The position numbers and the translations under genes were made by a program. 54,980 nucleotides of DNA, taken from an uncultured Kineothrix sp. Its GTDB lineage: Bacteria > Bacillota > Clostridia > Lachnospirales > Lachnospiraceae. Position 1 is the first letter of the stretch, and every line of letters starts with the position of its first letter. The DNA is taken from positions 1-54,980 of the forward strand of contig CAJUSR010000025.1 in the NCBI GenBank assembly GCA_910588855.1, in the 5' to 3' direction. The notes under the pieces were generated by a model. The model was not told the origin of the DNA. It was given only the letters and a program-made list of their open reading frames with translations, and did no database searches. Below, piece after piece: positions 50,940 to 54,980 of this stretch.

Positions 50940-51371
50940 TGTGATTCACCTCGACATTGATAGTAAATCGGCATTTTAGATTTTATGCCGGATAAATAAT
51001 ATATTAATGAAAATCTGAGGGAATTTCAAGGGGGAGTTTAGGAAGAGTTGAAAATTAATTGCTAAAAGAATGGACGTGAAAGAAAAGGGACACAGGCTGC
51101 TTTCTGCACAGGACATTGATTGCTTTTGGCAAGGTCTCTTTTTGGCTTCATAAAGGGAATGGGAAAAATTCAGGGTCGGACAGAGCAGAAGAAAAAGGCA
51201 TTCTTGCACTATGCTTTTGGAAACAGGATTCCATGACGGCTTCGCTTTACATAGGAGGCATTTAGGCAGCAAAGCCGCAGTTGTTCCGGGCAAAAGCGTT
51301 TTATTTCCGGTTCCTTTCGCTGCCTTTGCATTTATAAGTATATAGTATAGATAGATTGAGATAGAGAGGGA
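50940..51371. other. Intergenic region, no supported gene
   Basis: This 432-bp stretch contains a small inverted repeat CGGCAT/ATGCCG (50969-50990) just upstream of the receptor gene and scattered purine-rich sequence. A 105-codon minus-strand open frame here lacks a ribosome binding site and family features. Confidence 0.5.
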
Positions 51372-53180
51372 TTAAGAAATGGGGTAGGGTAGGATTCCCC
51401 AGCTTTGAAGGATTTCCAAAGTAATGCTGCTGGCTGTTTTTCCGCTGGCATCGGCGCCGTTTCTAATATTTGTAGCAAAAAAGTATGGGCTGCCTTGAGA
51501 TTCCACGTATCCGATAAACCAGCCGTTCCGGTTTTTGCCGTCTCTGTTTCCGGTACCGGTTTTTCCATATAAGGTTTCGGCTCCGGAAGAGGAAAGCTTC
51601 AGGGCATTTTTTACCGCTTCAATATTTTCCGGTGCAAACTGGTATTCGTTGGCATAAAGCTTTTGGAGCAGCTCTACTTGTTCGATGGCGGAGACTTTAA
51701 GGGAAGATTCCAACCAGAAACTATTGATGCCGCCGGAAAGGTCTTGATTGCCGTAATCTATTTTAGCATAAAATCCGGATAAGGAATCCATTCCAACATC
51801 CTGATCCAATTCCTGAAAATACCAATTGACAGAATAACGTAAAGCGGAAGATAAGGTTTGGTTCTGGTTCCATTGTCCGATAGGATAAGCATGCCCGTTC
51901 CATTCCATAGAGTTGGAGGCAGGGCTTATGCTGCCGTTTTCCAGTGCGCATAAGGCGCTGTATATTTTGTAGGTGGAGTCTGGGGAAACACGCAGGCTGG
52001 CTAAAGTTTCATTATAAATTGTCCATGTTTCCTTTTGGACATCATAGAAAACGAAACATCCGTCATAGCCTTCAAAGAAGGCGGATAAGTCGGCGGATAC
52101 AACCGTTTGCGCATCGGGCAGACCTAGACCTGCATAATCTACAGAAGCATATACTGGAACGGCAGATATGGACTGTAGGAGCAAAAGAGCAATCAGAATA
52201 AAACAGCATTGCCCTTTTAGCCTTTGCCCTTTGGTTGCTTTGCGGTAGGAGGCAATATTCTGGATTCTTTTTTTCAACTGGCTTACGTTGCCTCCCATCC
52301 CACTGGCAAGAAAGGAGCCGGGGGAGGACATTTTTTCTGCGAAATTAATGAGAGTATTGCCATAACAAAAATATTCTTTGTCGGACAAACGATGTAAAAC
52401 GGCAGAATCGCATGCTTTTTCCCTGTCCGTGCGAGTGTCTTTCAAAGCAAATAAAATGACAGGATTGAACCAATAGAGGCATCGGGCCGTATAAAGAATA
52501 TAGTTGATAAGGGAATCGCAATGTTTGTAATGCTGCAATTCATGTAGCAGCATATACCGGATTGCCTGCATATCGCAGCCGGATATGAGCGGAAGGGGGA
52601 GAAAGATTTTTGGTCGGAAGATGCCGATTAAAACAGGAGATTGGAAAAAAGCGGAACTATAAACCGGTATTTCTTTCCGGATATCCATATCCTGCAGGCA
52701 TTGCAAATAAAGTTTACGGATTTCAGGGTTTTGCAAAGGAAGCCCGGACTGTTCCAGACGATATAAATGTATCCTTGCTTTTACGGCCAAAAAGAGCATG
52801 GTAAATATCCCTAAAATCCATAAGGCAAAAAGTAGGCTATTGAGGGCGGAAGGCATCTTTTGCCCGGCGGAAACAGCAAAATCGTTCATCCAGCCGGCGG
52901 TAGAAGAACCAAAAGGAACAGAAGTTGCCGAAAAAGTGGATAGAGACGTATCTGCTGCCTTATTTTGTAAAGATTGGAATAAATGTAAAATCTGTGCCGG
53001 TTGGAACGGGCGGAAAGAAAGGAATGGTGCGGATAGCAGCAGGCATAGCAAAATCCAAAAATCGTACTGCAGTTTGCCGGGCAGATATTTCCGCAAAATA
53101 TATTTTGCGGCAAGAAGCATAGAGGTTATGATAGAGACGGACAAGTTGCATAATAAAAAATGGACAGCAAAGGAAGACAA
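51372..53180 (-). CDS. blaR1: BlaR1-like M56 metallopeptidase/beta-lactam sensor
   Basis: A 602-aa membrane sensor-protease. The N-terminal membrane part contains an M56 zinc protease site LLHELQHYKHCD (HExxH-like, at about residue 213). After a last helix (about 325-345) comes a penicilloyl-serine-transferase sensor with STYK (about 402-405), SVN (450-452) and KTGTG (540-544). Acylation by a beta-lactam would activate the protease, which leads to BlaI cleavage. I start at TTG 53180, preceded by AAAGGGGG and just after the blaI stop; an ATG at 53207 inside blaI lacks a site. No beta-lactamase gene is visible in the window. Confidence 0.88.
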   Translation of the reverse strand: MSSFAVHFLLCNLSVSIITSMLLAAKYILRKYLPGKLQYDFWILLCLLLSAPFLSFRPFQPAQILHLFQSLQNKAADTSLSTFSATSVPFGSSTAGWMNDFAVSAGQKMPSALNSLLFALWILGIFTMLFLAVKARIHLYRLEQSGLPLQNPEIRKLYLQCLQDMDIRKEIPVYSSAFFQSPVLIGIFRPKIFLPLPLISGCDMQAIRYMLLHELQHYKHCDSLINYILYTARCLYWFNPVILFALKDTRTDREKACDSAVLHRLSDKEYFCYGNTLINFAEKMSSPGSFLASGMGGNVSQLKKRIQNIASYRKATKGQRLKGQCCFILIALLLLQSISAVPVYASVDYAGLGLPDAQTVVSADLSAFFEGYDGCFVFYDVQKETWTIYNETLASLRVSPDSTYKIYSALCALENGSISPASNSMEWNGHAYPIGQWNQNQTLSSALRYSVNWYFQELDQDVGMDSLSGFYAKIDYGNQDLSGGINSFWLESSLKVSAIEQVELLQKLYANEYQFAPENIEAVKNALKLSSSGAETLYGKTGTGNRDGKNRNGWFIGYVESQGSPYFFATNIRNGADASGKTASSITLEILQSWGILPYPIS

Positions 53181-53181
53181 G

Positions 53182-53568
53182 TTAAACACCCCCTTTGCCG
53201 GTACCATTGGACAAAAGGCTGCGTAAATTGTCGATTTCGGAAGGGGAAAGTTTGTCGTTTTCAATATAGGCAGATAGCATGGCCGCAATATCCCCGTTAT
53301 AAAAACGCTTGAGGAAAGTATTGCTTTCCTGATTAATATACTCTTCCTCCCTAACTAAAGGCGAATAGACAAAAATCCGGCTTTGCTTTTCATAAGTGAT
53401 TGCCTTTTTGGTTACCAAACGCTTCAATAAAGTCTGAATGGTTTTCGGGCTCCAAGAAGTAGTCTTAATAAGATGTTCCGTTACTTCGTTGGTATTGATA
53501 GGGGCATATTTCCATATGATTTTCATAACTTCAAATTCGGCTTCCGAAATTTGGGGCAGTGTTTTCAT
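53182..53568 (-). CDS. blaI: BlaI/MecI family repressor
   Basis: A 128-aa penicillinase repressor. The winged helix ISEAEFEVMKIIWKYAPINTNEV...WSPKTIQTLLKRLVTKKAITYEK is followed by the C-terminal dimerisation helices. The usual cleavage region (about residue 100, NDKLSP) is present. It is the first gene of the blaI-blaR1 operon, with a consensus promoter and an operator-like site upstream. It binds as a dimer and is removed when BlaR1 is activated. Confidence 0.93.
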   Translation of the reverse strand: MKTLPQISEAEFEVMKIIWKYAPINTNEVTEHLIKTTSWSPKTIQTLLKRLVTKKAITYEKQSRIFVYSPLVREEEYINQESNTFLKRFYNGDIAAMLSAYIENDKLSPSEIDNLRSLLSNGTGKGGV

Positions 53569-53608
53569 TTTCTATATCCTTCCGCATAATCAGTAATTGA
53601 CTAATTCT

Positions 53609-53651
53609 TACGTCTGTAATAAATTATAAAGAGAGCGGATATAGTTGTCAA
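53609..53651 (-). promoter_or_regulatory. blaI promoter and Bla-type operator
   Basis: On the minus strand TTGACA (53651-53646), 17 nt and TATAAT (53628-53623) are a full consensus promoter. TACAGACGTA (53618-53609), close to the TACAnnTGTA Bla/Mec operator, overlaps the start point, so BlaI would repress its own operon. Confidence 0.75.
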
Positions 53652-53661
53652 TAGGATTGTA

Positions 53662-53880
53662 GGGATGTGGGGAATGGATATGGGAAAAAGAATGTGGAAA
53701 AATGAGGAATAGGTATGGGGAAAAAGGCAGGAAGAAATGAGGGGTGGATATAGGAAAAAGATGGGGAGAAATGAGGGGTGGATATAGGAAAAAATGTGGA
53801 AAGATGAGGGATGGATATAGGAAAAAAATGGGAAGAGATGGGGAATGGGTCTGGGAAAAGAATAGAAAAATAGAAAAAGA
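53662..53880 (+). repeat. Purine-rich imperfect tandem repeats
   Basis: About five to six units of 35-42 nt of the form GAGGGGTGGATATAGGAAAAA...GGGGAGAAAT lie between blaI and the divergent hydrolase gene. The strand is almost purely purine. They lie upstream of the 53903 start and may affect its expression. Confidence 0.65.
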
Positions 53881-53902
53881 ATGGAAAGCAGGATAGAAAA
53901 AG

Positions 53903-54799
53903 ATGAAAAATGCTGAGGAAAGGATAAATAGGAAAAGTTTCAGGATAAAATTATTTATTTGGATTGGTATGATGGCTCTATTTTGCGGTTGTTTTTGCGG
54001 CTGCTATGGCAAGAATACAAGAACGACTGCGGATATGGCAAAGATGGGAGAAGAGATAGGAGTCAGGGTGACTTTTTTTGACGTGGGGAAAGGGGATGCG
54101 ATATTGATTGAAACGGCGGGGCATAGGATGTTGATTGATGCGGGGTATGATGATACTGCCGGAGTGATTTTGGATTATCTTAGAGAAAAAGGGGCAAAAA
54201 GGCTGGACTATATGGTGATTACTCACTTTGACAAAGATCATGTGGGCGGCGCAGATAGGATTCTGGAAGAGGTGGAAGTGGGGGAAGTCCTTCAGCCGGA
54301 TTATGAATCGGACAGTAAACAATATTTGGAATATGTAGAAATGGTAGAAAAGAAAGGGATACGGCCCGTTATGGCCACGGAGACGATGAGGATATCTTTG
54401 GATGGGGCGAAGTTCCTTGTCTATCCGCCGCAAAGAAAGGAGTATGAAGAAGAGGATAATGATTTTTCCCTTGTAATCAGTATGGTCTATGGAGAAAGGA
54501 GTTTTCTTTTCACAGGAGATTGCGAGAAGGAGCGTCTGGAGGAACTTTTGAAACAGAAGGAGTTTGATTTATGCCATAATGTATTGAAGGTACCTCATCA
54601 TGGAAGGAAGGGGAAAAATTCGGAGGAGTTTTTGAAAGCAGTATCGCCTGAGATAGCAGTAATTACCTGCTCGGAGGATAAACCAGCAGATGATGGGATT
54701 CTACGTATGTTGGATGGGATGGGTACAGAGGTTTACCAGTCTGCGGATGGCACGGTGGTTTGCTGGAGCGATGGGGAGAAAATCGCATGTGGATATTAG
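53903..54799 (+). CDS. Secreted ComEC-like metallo-beta-lactamase-fold hydrolase
   Basis: A 298-aa protein. Residues about 12-35 are a signal or membrane-anchor segment with several Cys (a possible lipobox is imperfect). The rest is an MBL fold: TFFDVGKGDAILIE, LIDAGYDD, VITHFDKDHVGGADRIL with the HxDxDH metal site, LFTGDCEKE and LKVPHHGRKGK. It resembles the C-terminal domain of ComEC and free-standing ComEC-like hydrolases more than true beta-lactamases. It is divergent from blaI. The substrate could be nucleic acid or phosphodiester; a beta-lactam role is only a neighbourhood guess. Confidence 0.85.
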   Translation: MKNAEERINRKSFRIKLFIWIGMMALFCGCFCGCYGKNTRTTADMAKMGEEIGVRVTFFDVGKGDAILIETAGHRMLIDAGYDDTAGVILDYLREKGAKRLDYMVITHFDKDHVGGADRILEEVEVGEVLQPDYESDSKQYLEYVEMVEKKGIRPVMATETMRISLDGAKFLVYPPQRKEYEEEDNDFSLVISMVYGERSFLFTGDCEKERLEELLKQKEFDLCHNVLKVPHHGRKGKNSEEFLKAVSPEIAVITCSEDKPADDGILRMLDGMGTEVYQSADGTVVCWSDGEKIACGY

Positions 54800-54860
54800 G
54801 TCAATAAGAGCCGGGATGCGGGAATAGCCGACCAATACTTTCTATAAAAAGCTTAGTGTG

Positions 54861-54920
54861 CCGGTATATCCAGCAAAGAAATTCCTGCATAGAAAGAGAC
54901 TGCTTTGCTGGATATGCCGG
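54861..54920. terminator. Long hairpin downstream of hydrolase gene
   Basis: CCGGTATATCCAGCAAAG (54861-54878) and CTTTGCTGGATATGCCGG (54903-54920) pair over 18 bp with one G-T step. There is no U-tract. Confidence 0.5.
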
Positions 54921-54938
54921 TTCGGAGGGAGTGTAATA

Positions 54939-54980
54939 TAAAGTGTGTAAGTTACCGGTAACAAAAACTTACGCACTTTA
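54939..54980. terminator. Hairpin at window end
   Basis: TAAAGTGTGTAAGTT (54939-54953) pairs with AACTTACGCACTTTA (54966-54980) with one wobble. The 3' flank lies outside the window, so terminator function is untested. Confidence 0.45.

Noticed and set aside
50940..51020. Sigma-D (flagellar) promoter for the chemotaxis receptor
   Set aside because: GCCGAT is present but TAAA does not occur at the right spacing upstream.
50976..51293. 105-codon minus-strand frame between the receptor and blaR1
   Set aside because: It has no ribosome site, no domain and unusual composition, so it is treated as non-coding.

Overview
The window looks like a chromosomal segment of a spore-forming Clostridia, most likely Lachnospiraceae. 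Supporting signs are SpoVAE and GerMN-type sporulation/germination proteins, DUF5721 and DUF1294 family genes, AGGAGG ribosome binding sites, many short intrinsic terminators, and a Firmicutes arginine cluster (argC, argJ, argB, argD with divergent argG). The core genome is moderately GC-rich. Two stretches (about 1-5.8 kb and 8.9-11.8 kb) are visibly AT-rich and look acquired. No tRNA, rRNA or CRISPR array was seen.

Layout. 1-5.8 kb is an accessory island. A TcdR/BotR/UviA-like sigma factor is translationally coupled to a TcdE/UviB-like holin. Facing away from this pair are two genes for proteins without signal peptides: a 173-aa unknown, and a 771-aa protein with peptidoglycan-binding repeats and a DUF1906 glycosidase-like domain. 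A polytopic membrane protein follows. The island abuts spoVAE. 6-9 kb holds a frameshifted small gene, a DUF5721 gene, palindromic repeats and degV. 8.9-11.8 kb is a probable defence module: C5 cytosine methyltransferase, DUF262 protein and HEPN protein. 11.9-19.1 kb is arginine biosynthesis with ArgR-box-like sites and a structured argC leader. 19-28 kb contains a solute-binding protein, a small DMT-type transporter whose start codon lies in a hairpin, then comEA, a two-component system, a GerMN lipoprotein and comEC.

28-35 kb carries two unknown repeat/acidic proteins, holA, a DUF1653 protein, an SfsA-MutY fusion and a GT2 glycosyltransferase. 35-41 kb has a PAP2 phosphatase, a YegS/DAGK lipid kinase, glyA, a LUD protein and an ASKHA-fold kinase-like gene. 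41-44.6 kb has an orphan transcription unit with a consensus promoter, then an ECF sigma factor, a membrane anti-sigma-like protein and a degenerate response regulator. 44.7-49 kb is a MarR regulator with a heterodimeric ABC exporter. 49-55 kb has a chemotaxis receptor, BlaR1-BlaI without a visible beta-lactamase, and a secreted ComEC-like metallo-hydrolase.

Repeats are a theme. One family has 34-bp perfect inverted arms and a conserved core. A second is a roughly 90-nt hairpin/terminator repeat, one copy of which lies in frame inside comEC. A 194-bp MITE-like element has 16-bp terminal inverted repeats and a 10-bp target duplication. The best candidates for something undescribed are the sigma/holin/leaderless-effector island, the in-frame terminator repeat in comEC, and the methyltransferase-DUF262-HEPN triad.
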